Assembly (NCBI GenBank): GCA_019916065.1
Contig: CM034233.1
Coordinates: 16,409,009 to 16,473,008, forward strand
Length of the DNA stretch: 64,000 nucleotides
Reading direction: 5' to 3'
Source of the DNA: Vitellaria paradoxa
Taxonomy: Eukaryota > Streptophyta > Magnoliopsida > Ericales > Sapotaceae
How positions within the stretch are numbered: position 1 is the first letter of the stretch; each line of letters starts with the position of its first letter. The notes under the pieces are model-generated. The model worked only from the letters and a program-made list of their open reading frames with translations. It was not told the DNA's origin and did no database searches. A program made the translations under genes and the position numbers. Shown piece after piece: positions 32,000 to 46,037 of the stretch.

Positions 32000-34900
32000 A
32001 TGTCGGCCACTCCGCCGCCGTCGAGAAATCTCAGCAAGACCCTAAAAACCCCTGCGTTTCCTCTGTTTCCGAAGTCTCCGGCGCTTCGATCTTTTGTTAA
32101 GAACCAGATTCGGTGCGAGCTCAGGAACTTTGAGAGCCCCCAAAAGTGGACAGTTGATTGCGTCTCTGGCAGCGATCCAATTCACATCATCCTAAAGCCT
32201 GCTCCTTCTTCGATTCCAATGGCTCTAGATTCGTCGGTGAAGAGCGCCAAGAAGGTGTGCCTCTTCTACTGCGCCGAGATGCAGGCTCTGGCCGAGCGAG
32301 TCGCTGCCGAATCGGACGCAATTGAGCTTCGCAGCATCACTTGGAGGTAGCCCCTCAATTCAAGGAACATATATACACACACACAAGTATGTGTATGTAT
32401 ACGTGCATATTGGCCATGTATGTAATTTGATCATGCATTTGGCTATATCGTAACTCAGTAGCTCATTAGAATGATACTTGTTGATGTAAAGATTCCAAAT
32501 TTAAGTTCTTCGTGGCTCAGTTATACCTGTGTCTCTGTCGATTGTTACTTTTGTGTTAATCTTCCCCACATTTTGATGCAATGATTTAAGAATGACCACC
32601 AAAATGTGAGTGCTTGTGTACACACACACACACACACATACATAATGATAACTTGGGGAATAGAAAATAATTGAGTTTTGATGAAAGTTGCAGTAGTCTT
32701 CATTGTTGGCCTTAGGTCAAGGAGTCTTTTCAGTGCGCATTGTGCAGCAATGCTCTAATGTCTCGCTTCACCCTAACAGCAAAAAAAGTTCTGTTTAGTA
32801 GAATTTCATTTTATGCTATTTTATTTTTTCCATGTCTGAACTTTAGGTATTTTATTTTGTGCATGCCTGAACTTTGGAGCTGAAGCTATAGTTCCTCAAA
32901 GAATTTTATGCGTTTGATGGCTTAGGAAGTTCGAGGATGGATTCCCCAACTTGTTCATATCTAATGCTCATGGTGTTCGAGGACGGCATGTAGCATTTCT
33001 TGCCTCGTTTAGTTCTCCAGCAGTGATTTTTGAGCAACTTTCTGTCATCTATGCATTACCCAAGCTATTTGTCTCCTCATTCACTCTTGTCCTTCCATTT
33101 TTCCCCACTGGTACTTCCGAGCGAATGGAGGAGGAAGGTGATATTGCAACAGCTTTCACTCTTGCTAGGATATTGTCAAATATTCCAATCTCAAGGGGAG
33201 GACCCACTAGTCTCGTTATTTTTGATATCCATGCATTGCAGGTTAGACCAATATGTTGGCACCATTCTTTTTGTGTTTCCCACACTGATATGTCAATGTG
33301 TTTTCATAGTTTTCTTGACCTGAGATGTTTTCGCTCTTCAGTTCACTGACCATCTTTGTTTCGTTTTTTTGTTGCGTCCAGGAGAGATTCTACTTTGGTG
33401 ATAATATGTTACCATGCTTCGAGAGTGGGATACCTTTGCTTATGAGTAGGCTTCAACAGCTCCCTGATTCAGACAATGTAGCATTCTTGTTCCTTTTTTT
33501 TTTTAAGTTTATCATGTTTTAGAATTACTTTGCGGAATAAACTGTAATTGATTTGCATAATTTTTTTTCCCCCAAAACTAATGTTTTGATGAAGGCCATT
33601 GTGGCTGAAAATATCAAAAGCTATGATTTTACAAACCCTATACGCAAGAATGCTTTACATTATAAGATTTCAACCCATTTTCCCTTCTGATCCTGTTGGA
33701 CTTTTTAAACCATATGATTTGCAGTGAGATCTCAGTCGAGTTCTTAGCTGTAGATGGACTTAACTGTTTTAATTAACTTGGCCATTGGAGAATTTTCCAA
33801 GTTAGGTGATGAGATTACTTGCTTCTTTGATTCTTCTAATGTCTCACACTTCTCCTCTTCCCACTCCAATTCTAGATATCCATTGCTTTTCCAGATGATG
33901 GTGCTTGGAAACGGTTTCATAAGCAGCTGCAGCATTTCCCTACGGTATTGTTCTAGTGATAATAAGAATGCTTTATTTTCTTCATGATCCCATTGAACAG
34001 AATGCAAAACACATGTAGGATGAATGTTATTGTTAATTTGTTATTTTGATGCTAAGCTGCTGTGGGTTGGTGCTTATTTCTGCTTTGTTCAAATGGTTAC
34101 TCGATTGGATTGTTATGCTTAAAGTTCCTTTGCCGCTATTATTTGCATCTTTGTGTGGAGTTCGGAACATCTGTTTGTCAAGTAGGAGTTACTACTTCAC
34201 ATAGTTCCATTGATAAATAGTAAAAAAGAATTGAAATTGACAACTCAAGGACATGGAGATGGAAGTTGTCTTCCTTGTACCACTGTCATATATGCAAGGC
34301 AGGAGTTTGAGTCCCTAGATTTCACCTGCCTTGTGTGTTTGCTAGGCCATCAGGTGATACTTTTCTTTTTAACATATAATTCTCATGCTTAACTGAATAT
34401 TTAGTCTTTGACAAGCTGTGGTGGCAGTCAAATGGCTCACAGCCAGAAAAAACTTGTAGACTTGGACTTTCCCAAGTCCTTTTCTGCTAAAACACCTTTA
34501 ACATTTAAGAAATGGATGAAAGGAAAATTTCCCTATATCCATCACCATTGGATAAAATTTTAGCTCATGGAAATAACATAAATTTCTGTCTACTTCCAAT
34601 ATATGCATAAGCCTCTGACCTCCATCTGTAAAACCCATTATGGCATCTCAGAAACAAATAATGTATATTTTTCTCCTTAAGACTACTAGAGACTTGACTA
34701 GCAATTAACTTCAAGGGCCTAAGAATTAGTTAAAGTGCGAATTAGCTCAGACACGCCCTAAATAGATAAATAAGTGCTTAATGTATCATTATATAGTTCT
34801 CCACGGTATATCAACATAACCCATTGCATGATTTTCAGATTGTTTGTGCCAAAGTTCGGGAAGGTGATCAACGGATTGTACGTCTCAAAGAGGGGGACCC

Positions 34901-36405
34901 TAAAGGACGTCATGTTGTGATAGTTGATGATCTAGTACAATCAGGTGGCACTCTGATTGAGTGCCAGGTATGAAAATCATTGAACATGATGCTTTAACCT
35001 TTCTTATATCTGATTGTAGACAATGAACTCCGGAAAATTTTCACTCTTTGTCTGATGTGCAATGCTGTGCTTACCCTTGAATTTCCATCTCTTGCAGAAA
35101 GTTTTGGCAAAACATGGAGCAGCAAAAATCAGTGCCTATGTGACACATGGAATTTTTCCCAATAGGTCATGGGAGCGCTTTAAACATGATAAAGGAGGTA
35201 TGAATGTATCTGTCTTTGTGGTTCCAATTTTGGACTTCTACCGTTTCTCGAGATAATTTTTTTTTTTTTTTTAATGAAGTATTTTCTCCTTTATCTTGTG
35301 TTTGGATTAAGAATTTGCGAAGAAAGAAAAAAGGGATAGAGATTCAAAATTCATTCTCTTGTTTGGATTATGATAGAAAATGTTAGGAAAAATGCATAGA
35401 ATTTAGGAAATTAAAATTAATTAAATTAGATAAATAATATACTGATGAATGTCGTTTATTTTATTATATTTTTCGAATCTATTCAGGCAAAAATATGTAT
35501 TTGGAATTTTATATTTTCTTCCTTTATTTTTTCCCTTTCTTTTTCCCTTCTCCTTTCATTTTCCTCATCAGATCTTCACTCCAAACAGTCTTCAGAGAAT
35601 TAAACATCGATTTCTTAATACAGACTTGCAAGATTCATAATTTGACCCCATTTGCCTCTCTTAAGGCTCTTAAATTCATCTTATTAAAGCTTTGTTATGG
35701 TAAGTTCCTGTTAAAAATTTCTGCGAGTTAGTTTTCTTAACATCTCAAATTTCAAAGGAGGCTTTATTTTTTGTTAACCTGCCACAGTCTGAAATTGCAA
35801 AGGGAAGGCATACCATCAAATATTTTGTTAATATATGTTCGCAGGGCAGTCCTTTTTTTTTTCTCATTTCTGGAGTCATTAAAAAACCGTAGAACTTTAG
35901 AACCCACACCCACCATTTGGGAGCAAAACCTGTGGCTGCAACTATATTGATTTTCTCAACAGAAGTTGATCTTTACAACAGTCTTCTCCGTGGTCAATTA
36001 GGATTTGTTTTCTTGATTCAGCTCCTTATCCTCTACAGTAGGGAGACCTACAATTAGTTTGTTCACATGCTTGATGATTTGATTTTAATCGACACTTCTA
36101 CTCACATATATGAGTACATTTTGCTCGGTTTCCGAAGTTGCATTATTGGTTGTCTTTCAAACCATTATTTATTTTCGTTACATTTTTCTTTTGTTTCCCT
36201 TCACGGTGTCCCGAGAATGGATTGGCTGGCTTACCATTATTTACTTTCATTAACTCACCTCTTTCCTTCAGGGTGTCCCGAGAATGGATTGGCTTACTTC
36301 TGGATTACAGATTCATGCCCGCAGACAGTCCAGTCGGTGAAGAGCATACCCCCATTCGAAGTTCTTAGCCTTGCAGGTTCCATAGCAGCCACCCTTCAAA
36401 TTTAG
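32000..36405 (+). CDS. PRS: Ribose-phosphate pyrophosphokinase (PRPP synthetase), plant PRS3/PRS4 class, 396 aa, 7 exons
   Basis: Exons: 32000-32346, 32926-33241, 33382-33477, 33876-33944, 34839-34967, 35098-35197, 36272-36405. All are GT-AG and in phase, 1191 nt. The first ATG after the GC-rich 5' flank was chosen. Residues 1 to about 88 form a Ser/Pro/Lys-rich extension, suggesting an organellar transit peptide as in PRS3 rather than cytosolic PRS4. The catalytic region follows: [66 protein letters not shown], and the PRPP-binding loop [14 protein letters not shown]; it ends [13 protein letters not shown]. The enzyme converts ribose-5-phosphate and ATP to PRPP for nucleotide, His and Trp synthesis. 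The acceptor end of the last intron is duplicated upstream. The gene converges on the TrpD-like gene. PRS3 versus PRS4 orthology is inferred from the extension only. Confidence 0.95.
36161..36300 (+). repeat. Tandem duplication of an intron end plus exon start (PRS last intron)
   Basis: Unit 1 (36161-36232) and unit 2 (36233-36300) both contain 'accattattta.tttc', a T/C-rich tract, and 'ggtgtcccgagaatggattg'. Unit 2 has the CAG acceptor and is the real exon start. In unit 1 the acceptor reads CAC, so the upstream copy cannot be joined at the same place. Confidence 0.85.
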
Positions 36406-36840
36406 TAGTGGTTTTGAAGAATGGGGTTGGCATTTCTCAGTAAATGGGAGATGGCGGTTCGGTTTTTTTTTTTAATATACAAATATGCTGCTGTCCGGGA
36501 GCCAACAATTTTGGGAGAGACCAAGAGGCAGTAGGAATTTATTCAGGTCAACAAAGCTGCTTTATGTAATAAAATCTAGACAGCTTTATTAATTAGCTGC
36601 TGAAGGTTTTGGAGATGCTAGGCTGAAACAATAATATCAATCTGATGGAATCAATGAACTTCTCATGGACAGTGATACTTTGTACTCCTCTCAAGGCCTC
36701 TCCATATTTCACAATTTTCAGTCATTAAGCTTAGTTTACAGAAAACAAAAAACAAAAGACTAAGGACTCGGTCTCTCTCTCTCTCCCTCTCTCATAAAAA
36801 GAAAAGTTACAAAAAGAATCATACATGTATGAGACATATT
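36406..36840. other. Convergent intergenic gap between the PRS and TrpD-like genes
   Basis: About 435 bp hold both 3' UTRs, so the two transcripts may overlap tail to tail. A (CT)n tract lies at 36774-36792. No other feature seen. Confidence 0.6.
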
Positions 36841-39800
36841 TTACTTCACTTTGTGGGAAATCTTTATGTAATTGAGGAGTCTGGTTAAGGCCTTACCACT
36901 GTCAATGGACTCTCTGGCTCTATCCAGGGCAGCAGATATATCTTCCGCACCATCACATCCCAGCAAGTGATCTACCATTCCAGCATTTAAGACAATTCGA
37001 TCATATGCCGGACCTTTCTCACCACGCAGAGCCGCCAGACCCAGTCCTATGTTCTTTGAAACCTGGATTTAAAAATGGAACACAAATCACTATTCAATCT
37101 GGTACATGCATGCGCATAGAACTTGAGGACGAAACACGAGCAAGATGGAGACAAAAGGAAAACCCCTGCCCATTATGTTGGACTTAATTTGAATAATCCA
37201 TAAATGTAAATTCAAAAATATTTTTACCAGAGGGGCTCTACTATTTTTACATATTGGTGTCAGCTCAATATGACACGGGTAAAGAAATAACATGTGTTCA
37301 ACTAATATCATAATTAGACATTTGGATCACCTAAAATTTTACCTATATTAGAAGAAAGATGGAATATAAAGATCTCATTTTTTTCGTCTCAATTCCTTCT
37401 AATATCAACTACATTCCTTAATAATAGTTGTCACTTATGCCAAAATATTATACATAAACTTCTTGACTCATACACACATACCTGCACCCGATACTTGTGC
37501 TTGAGTACATATAACATAGCCCCAAAGCTAGATTAGAAACTTATATTTAGGGGGGCACCTCTCCCAGTTGCTAAAGAAAATACCAAGATCTAGAAGCTCA
37601 AAATGATTCACTTGGAAATCAGAATACTGAAAATATGGATTTTTTTTTAGTCTTTAAATATACCTAGAGGCTCAAAAACATTCACTTGAAATCAGAAGAC
37701 TAAAAATATGGATTCCCCCCCCCCCCCCCATAATTTAGCCTTTCAACAACAGTATTTGATTATCACATAGAACAACGCATAGAACATAACATACCAACTC
37801 CATCATAACACCATTCAACAATGCAAAGGCAAGGTTGATGCAATGAATATTAGAACCAGCAACTTCACCAATAAGTTCAAAAGAATGACTTTGTACAATG
37901 AAATTTACATCCCATGGCTTTGAAGGCACATCAATAGGCATAACACACTCAAGCATCCATGTAACATTAAAATTACATATAAATAACCACTTTTTTATTT
38001 GCTGAGCCTTGTAAGCAACATGGAAAAATGAAATTTACATCACGTGGATTTGAAGGGACATCAATAGGCACAACACACACAAGCATCACTGTAACATAAA
38101 AATTACATTTAAATAACTTTCTTTTTATTTGCTGAGCCTTGTAAGCAACATGGGAAATGATAGTCAATGGTGGATCCACACTCCACGGGGGCTGAGGGAG
38201 GCCAAGACCCCCAAATTTGAAATTTTCTTTTAATAAAATTGAAGTTGCCCCTATATTTTTACATCACTAACAGTTCGCCCTCCCTAAATTTACACCATTA
38301 TCAGTAAGACTCTATAAATATCAGCTTTGCCCCCTCTAATCATTTATTCCGGTGCCCGCCATTGATGACAGTAATAGGAAATGACATGAAAGATGGCAGG
38401 GAAAAACGCGAATCAAATTAATCATTTGTGATGCGATCTGCAGATAAAAACCTTTACTAGATAGTGAAATCCCAAAAAGACCAACATTCTACTTACTTCT
38501 CTTTCTAAAAATTGGACCTCTCCAAGACACTAATATTTAGAAACTTGGAAAGTAGAAAGTACTATCTTCTCAATAACTAGATGCTTCAAACATTGCAGTA
38601 AAGTTTGCCCCAAATGTTCTTTCTTGAAATCAAGGAAATACTTCATCATGGGACTGACTAACTTTTGACTATATTCAGATTTTATAAGAGCAAAGGAAAT
38701 TAGAGAATAATTTAGATTCCAAAACCCAACCTTGAGGGGTAGCGGGTAGCCTAGTTGAATAGACGACACGCTCCTCAACCATATAGACCTTGCCTATACT
38801 TGCTCGGAGAGGTTGCGGATTTGAAATTGCGCAAATATTTCTCACTTCAACACCACCCACATAGGCTTTGCCTATACTTGCTTGATTTGTGGGTTTTGTA
38901 AGGGTGATTCACCAGGATGGAGTTCAATCTCAAGGAGTGGGTCCAATATGGCATTGCCTTGAGGGAGTCCTTGTTAACAAAAGAAGAAGAAGAAGAAGGA
39001 AAAAAAAAAAAAAATTCCAAAACTTAGAAGTTGGCAAATTGTTCCTGGTTACTTTGGTTGCACCTCCTTCCCTTTTTTTTTTTTTTTTTAATGAAAAAAA
39101 GAAAATATTAAAGAAATATCGAGACAATGCCACAAAAAGGGGCTACAAAAACAACCCAGATCTAAAGAATCATGCTCTCAGCAAAAGACAAAAAGGAATC
39201 CCCCCCCCCCTCTTACTAATTAAATAGGACAACAAAACTCTCGAATTGGAAATGGCCTTTGCGATCTTTGCGGACAGCCTCAAGAACATGGGAGCTTAGG
39301 GAGATCATTCTTGAGAGGCCGCCTACACACCAACCGAACCAAGCTATGGAAGATAAGTTCATGTGGACAGCCTCAAGAACAAATAGTTACAACGCCGCAG
39401 CTACTTGGGAAGCAATAAGGGAGAGAGCTCCAAAGGTACATTGGCATAGCTTGTTATGGTTTCCCAATCACATACCCCGGCACAGCTTCATCTTATGGCT
39501 AGCCATTAGAGGAAGGCTAAGTACAAAGGACAAACTCATGGCATGGGGTAAAAGTATGGACCCCCTTTGTGTTCTTTGTGGGCAAGACAATGAAAGTTTA
39601 GATCATCTGTTCTTCTCATGCTCATATTCGGCGGAAGTTAGAAGGAGTATTTTGCAAAAATGCTTGCTAGTCAAACCTATCCAACCATGGAAGGAAGAAG
39701 TTTCATGGGCCGTGGGGAAATTTAGTGGCACAAGTTTGCACAAAAGGATCTGCAAGCTAGCATGGGCGGCAATGGTTTACCATATATGGCGTGAAAGGAA

Positions 39801-42800
39801 TGTAAGGACTTTTAATGGTCTTTCCTCTCCAACTTCCAGTGTTGTAAAGGAAATTATACATGAAGTGAAAGTTGGATGTTCCATCATCCCTATCCTTAAT
39901 ACTTCTACTGTAAATATGGATCTTTGTAATAGTTGGGGGATCTCATTTCATACTACCTAATGTAAGACGGGGGAATGCCCCCTTAAAGTTGTAAATACTT
40001 ATTTCGCTGTTAATCCAAATAACTATTAATTACCAAAAAAAAAAAAAAAAAAAAACAAAACTCTCGAATCTATACATGTTATTTCCACCTGACTGATGTG
40101 TAATCTTGTATATTTATAAACCTTTTATAGCAAGTTCATCACGTATTTTTATCCTTTGGGCTCAGTTTTATAGTAGAAATCTCATATTCCTCCATTTTTT
40201 TATTGTTTGATGATTTTGGGTCTTAAATGGGGTATTTATTTCATTTGGATATCATGGAAGCAGAGGGATACAACTGGGATGATCGGAGTGCAAGAAGTCA
40301 GGCAACATAAGACCAGAAGGGCCATTGACAACAATCGAATCTATATGTGTTGTTTCCACCTGATTGACATGCAATTTGTATATTTATAAACCTTTTACAG
40401 CATGTTCATCAAGTATTTTTATCCTTTAAGGCTTGGTTTTATAGTTGAAATTTCATATTCCTCCATTTTTTTAGTATTTGATGATTTCAAATCTTAAATG
40501 GGTTATTTATTCCATTTGGATATCAAGGAAGCAGAAGGGGTGGAGCTGGGATGATTGGAGTGCAAGAAGTGAGGCAATATAAGATCACAAGGGCCATTGA
40601 CAAGCCCAGCAGTCCCATGGCACCAGCAACCACCCAAAAGGCCAAGGCCATGGCACTGCCAAAGCCCCAGCCCCCAGCAGCACCACACAAGCAGCTCAGC
40701 ATGCACAGCCAGGTGCCCCAGACCTCCATTGCACGCAGCATAGCACCGCAACACAAGCCCCCGCATCTGCACGAGAATCCTGTGTCTGCGCACGCATGCT
40801 TTATGTCCCTTGTGCACATGACAAAGATCCATCTGCTTCCATGCACATACTATTCATCACTTTTAACCTATTTAAGGGATATCATTGGTAAATTGTTCCT
40901 GGTTATTTTCGTTGCAGTTTTCTCCTATTTACGAGATATCGTTTTGAGAAATTTGCTTCTGTCTGTTGTTGCTTCTAGATTTATGTCAGACGCAAGTCAG
41001 CTCCAGACACAAGTTAGCTCAAGTTAGGTAATAAGCTAAGTAAAGAAGATAGAAGATAGATATAGCTAGGGAATCTAGAAGGCCTACCAATCTATCAGTT
41101 CTAGGAGTATCAGTGGGTTCAAAGCCATAGTCCTTGGCATTCACCTCAAGATTGAAGCTCTCACATGACACACCTGCACAAGATTGAAACATCACATTTT
41201 AGATTAATCAAATAATGCAAGAAGCTCAATCATTCAGTGCAACACTTTCGTGGAACAAAACCTTTAACAGACATCACTTGAAAAATAAACTGAACTCTAT
41301 ACACAGCTGACAAGGTAATAAAAGAGAATAAGAGTCATTGCAAGATACACTCCCTCCATTTCATACGCAGGCACCACATCTAGAGAACGGAAGCCTGAAC
41401 AATAATTCACAGGGAGTCCTTTTGATGCACTTGATGGCCGCAACCTTGTTGTCATTGATAGAGCCCCTTCCTCACCCTACAGAAACAATATCAGATTATT
41501 CCCTTATTTTTAGGGGAGAAAAGTTCTCTTTATGGATAACATGGGTAGACACTACTGTTTTGATCAACCATATTCTAATCTAGAGGAAAAAAGGAAAAAT
41601 CGAACATTAGGGTTATAATCGTTTTAACAAAGATATATTATAAGATCATGATTTACAGAAACTTATAAGTTTCAAAGGATTTAAAGGAGATGATGAGTGA
41701 GGACCTTCACCACCAAGCCAGAATGAACACCTCTTCTTCTCATTAGCCTTAAAAGCGGTTCCTCATAACCTTCATGATAAAATCCAGCGACAATTGCTTC
41801 CCTCCCTTGTGCCTATTGAGAATAGAACACTTAATAGTAGACTCTCGGTAATTAGATAGAATAACAAAACAATCAAGGTAGGAGTGCATGCACATTTACA
41901 AATGAATTGAATTTGGTTATGTTGCCTTGATGGAGACTAGTGCTTATAATTTCTTTTACTTTAGCTACAGAACCTGGTAAATAAATTTATGAGAAAGAAC
42001 AACTGAGGAATATCAATACATATCTGTATCTCATATATCTGTCACAGAGATAATTTATCTAGGTAAGATGTCCTTCAAGTTTCATTTGACTTGGCATTCT
42101 TTCAGAAGAAGAAAGGAAGATCTAGAAAACAGACTCGAGAGCACTCCAATTGGAAAATAAAAATGAAGCTTACCCTTACAAATTGCTGAATCTTCTCCGC
42201 CGTTGCAAGCGGTGGCCGTTTCTTTATATGTTCCCTCATCCCAATTAATGAATATCTGACGTATGAATACAAATCATGTTACAAGCTTTATTTCATTTTA
42301 AGCAATCTCATTTCCCATGCGCAAGTCTCGTTGAATTTGAAATAAGTGCTGGCATCTTCAAACAACATGTAGAAATGGTGGATAGAAACAGAATACACAT
42401 ATGATTCTGTACACTGAAGCAACTTAAGAAACAGTACAGAGGCAACTACATATTTGTTGCATCTTAACAGATGTGCAAGGAAGGATCCTTTTCCAAAAAT
42501 TGTTCCACTCTTGAGTCTCATCTCAATTTATGATAAAGATGCATTTCTCCATGTTTATAAGTTCATAGTACTTGGCTGTTCACTTCATGCTGATAAGATT
42601 CAGCATATGGAAAGGATCATGCCCACAGCATGCCACAACTCCCATTATATGAATAGGGTTGGTGAGGGGTCTATTATTACCTTTTTTATGTCTATTTTAT
42701 CTTAGAGTTTTATGTGTCAGGGGAAGAGAACAATAAATAAAAGATGCTAAAGTAATGATTTCAGACAGAAAGCAATTACCATTAGCTCCAATTTCAATTA

Positions 42801-45800
42801 AAATGTCAAATATTAGCTCACCTAAACTTGTAAAGATAAGCAAAAGTTCATTTCAGATTATGCTCATTGGTTAAAATGGCATTGCAATGTCATAACAAGT
42901 ATTAAAAGCCATACCAAACCGTAAGTTATGAATAATTAATGTTTCTGTTAATAATTTGAGTACTGAACTTAGCACCAACTGACAGGTGGCATTGCAATGT
43001 CATAACAAGTATTAAAAACCATACCAAACCCTAAGTTATAAATAATTAATGTTTCTATTAATAATTAGAAAAATACTGAACTTAGCACTGACTGACAGGT
43101 GGGTCCTGTGAATTAAAAAAATATTGAATATTTTCATTGTAATTATGATATTCCATCTTATGTAATAGGGAAAGATTAATCATGAACATGAAATATCCAC
43201 AATGATCACAAACAAAACAGTAGGAATTGAACAGAATGGCCGAAAGAAAATAATATATTTAGTTAGAATTGCATACAGAGATGGGCGAGCTTCACGTTGA
43301 CTTACGTAAGCAAATCCGAGTTCCTCATCCTGAAGTAAACAGTTCACAAAGTTTAAATACTATAAAGGTGGTCTCAGAAATCATAATGATGTAGCACAAA
43401 AGGATGCAGGAAACGATGAAAGACCTCAAGAAGTTTTTTTGCCTGTGATGGGAGTAACTGTGTATTTGCTCCCATGAATTTCAGCATTTGTTCTTCAGTT
43501 ATGCCCCCCTGAAAAAGAAGACATTTTCAATTTGTATAGAACACAAATATGACTGTTCCTTTCTTTCTACAACTGCACTAAAGGTTTATTATGCAAGATC
43601 TATGATGAGATAACAAAATAGCACCAATCAAATTAACAAGAATGCATTACATAAAAGCAAAACTTCTATGTTTAAAGAAATCTTTTCCAGTGTAAACAGC
43701 ACATTCAAATGACGCATTCACACTGTTGGATGCCAAATTATCAATACCAATGGAAAATTCCTTTTGATGGTTAAATTCAGTTATTGCAGTATAAGCATGC
43801 TGGTAAAATAGGTAAAATTCACGAGGAGAAACAATAAACAAAACAAGATACAGACCACAATGGCAAGGTAAGCTAACTGATCACCTTTGGTGGCATCCAA
43901 TCCACCCCATGAAGCAAGCAGGATTCACCATAACAGGACCTAACTGCAGCAACAAACAGTGTGCTCCTGAAGTAACGAGTATTCCCATCATAAGGTTCAC
44001 CATAATGAGTCAGTGATCTAACATCAGCAATTGGTGGAGGACCTGTAGTCAGTAGAGAAGAAGACAAAGAACAAATAATAGGCATTGATTTGAAATATTC
44101 AATTAATTGAAAACAGCTATGAGGGGATTAATGGACAAATACCAAGTTCATCATCAAATGCAAGGCAGTAAGCTTCCAGTTCAGGATCTGTTTCCCTATT
44201 CATACGTTGGCCTATTAAAAATGCTGAAAGCAGCGATTCACTTGATGATGTCCCACCATCCAATTTCAGTGGAAGAACACCTCTTAAAACACCTTGAACC
44301 TCTTCATGTCCTAGATGACCCCCTGCCAAGACTTCCCTAAGGGCACCCACCAATCTCATTTCGTTAGGACAATTGCCAACATACTGGGGCCCTATTGAAT
44401 TTCCAACTCCCATCATAGAGCCTTCCGGATCACCTATGAAGATTACATCTGAGGGAAGTGCTTGAACTAGTTGTGGCCAATATGTGTGCATAGCACGCGT
44501 CTCCCCGTCGCTCCATTTGGTTGCTTCAGGAAAAGCATTTGTACGTATGGTCATTCCAGCAAAAAATGACCCAAGCTGGGCTTTTGTAACTTCTTCTTCA
44601 TCTTTGAGTTCTCCCCTAGCTGAGTACATAAAGTTTTTTTTTTTTTTTTTTGGGGGGGGGGGGGGGAATTCAGCCCTCCAAGTGTTACCCAAGATTGAGA
44701 AACATTTCTCATGTCTTATAAAAAAAAATCGCATATACATCTTGAGAGGGGGGTGTTTCAGGTTGCTGTCTTGACAAGTTAACATAATTTAGGGTTGTTT
44801 CAAATTGCTGTTTGATTAGTTAACATAATTTACTCAGCTATGTCAATACCTTATTCTATTTTTTCCCCTTTAAGCAGTTTTTGCCGATAAATATAAAGCA
44901 AAAGTTAAAAAAACAAAACAACAAGGCTAGTTTGTGATGAATATACAGTCTTCCACAAAAGTATTTGCCTACTTTTGCCTGACATCCATCTCCGTTTTTC
45001 TTCGATTTACCTGTGCAAATGGCCAACTTAAAGGATTTGACTCCGATAAATGATAATAATGCAGTAGCTGGTCCTCGGCAAATATGATGAACTCAACCCA
45101 ACAAAACCTTCATCCCAAACTAGTTGGGTTCAGCTACATGAATCTTTTTTCTCCGTTCTTTTGTCATGGATTATTTTATTGTGAGCTTATTTGAAATTAA
45201 GTCATTCTTCACAATTTCAGTCCATCAAATCTTAGATCTATATTTTGCCCTTTTTCCACCTTATGCCTGGATCCAATCACTCTTTTTTACTAGTATATCT
45301 GTATATCTACGTTGGACGCGATCAAATCCTCTTAAACCACATTCTCTCAACTTCTATTCAGTACAACCTCAACTTTATTGTTGTCATTATATATATATAT
45401 AGAGGAGGATAAGCAAAATACCAATTGAAAGAATAAATTGAATTGAAAGTTTTTGATTCTCGATCTGAATGAATCATCCTTTCCACGGAGGTAAATCTTT
45501 GCCTGTTAATGTTGGATGGTCTTGAGCCTCTCTAATCTCTAAAAAGCTAGCTTGTTGGGTGAGGATTTCTTTCACACTTATATATTGACCACCGGCCCCT
45601 TCTACAATCCATATAGGAACTATAACAATCTCCCCCTTCACACATTAAGCTTTGGGCCCCCTTTCACAACCAATGTAGGAACCCCAACAATCTTCCTCTT
45701 CACACATCGGGCCTTAGGATGAAAGAAGTGACAATTCGTTTCTCTCGATAGACTAAGATTTATAGTACACCTGGGCTACCCGTTCCTTCTAATGGACTAA

Positions 45801-46001
45801 GATTGATGGTATACCTAGACTCTAATACCAGTTGTTGGTTGGTCTTGGGCCTCTCTCATCCCCAGAAACTAGCTCCTAGGATGAGACTTTTCCTCGTGCT
45901 TACCAGCTTCTTTCACAATCGATGTGGGAACCCCAACAGTTAAGAGGATAGCAAGTTACAAGAAAAATTTTCATCTCCAGGAATCTGAAAAAGAACTTTT
46001 G

Positions 46002-46037
<36 letters not shown>

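Noticed and set aside
40503..41027. Overlapping open frames of 107-158 aa on both strands
   Set aside because: They lie in the TrpD-like intron over a tandem repeat and a GC-richer patch; no domain recognised and frames exist on both strands.
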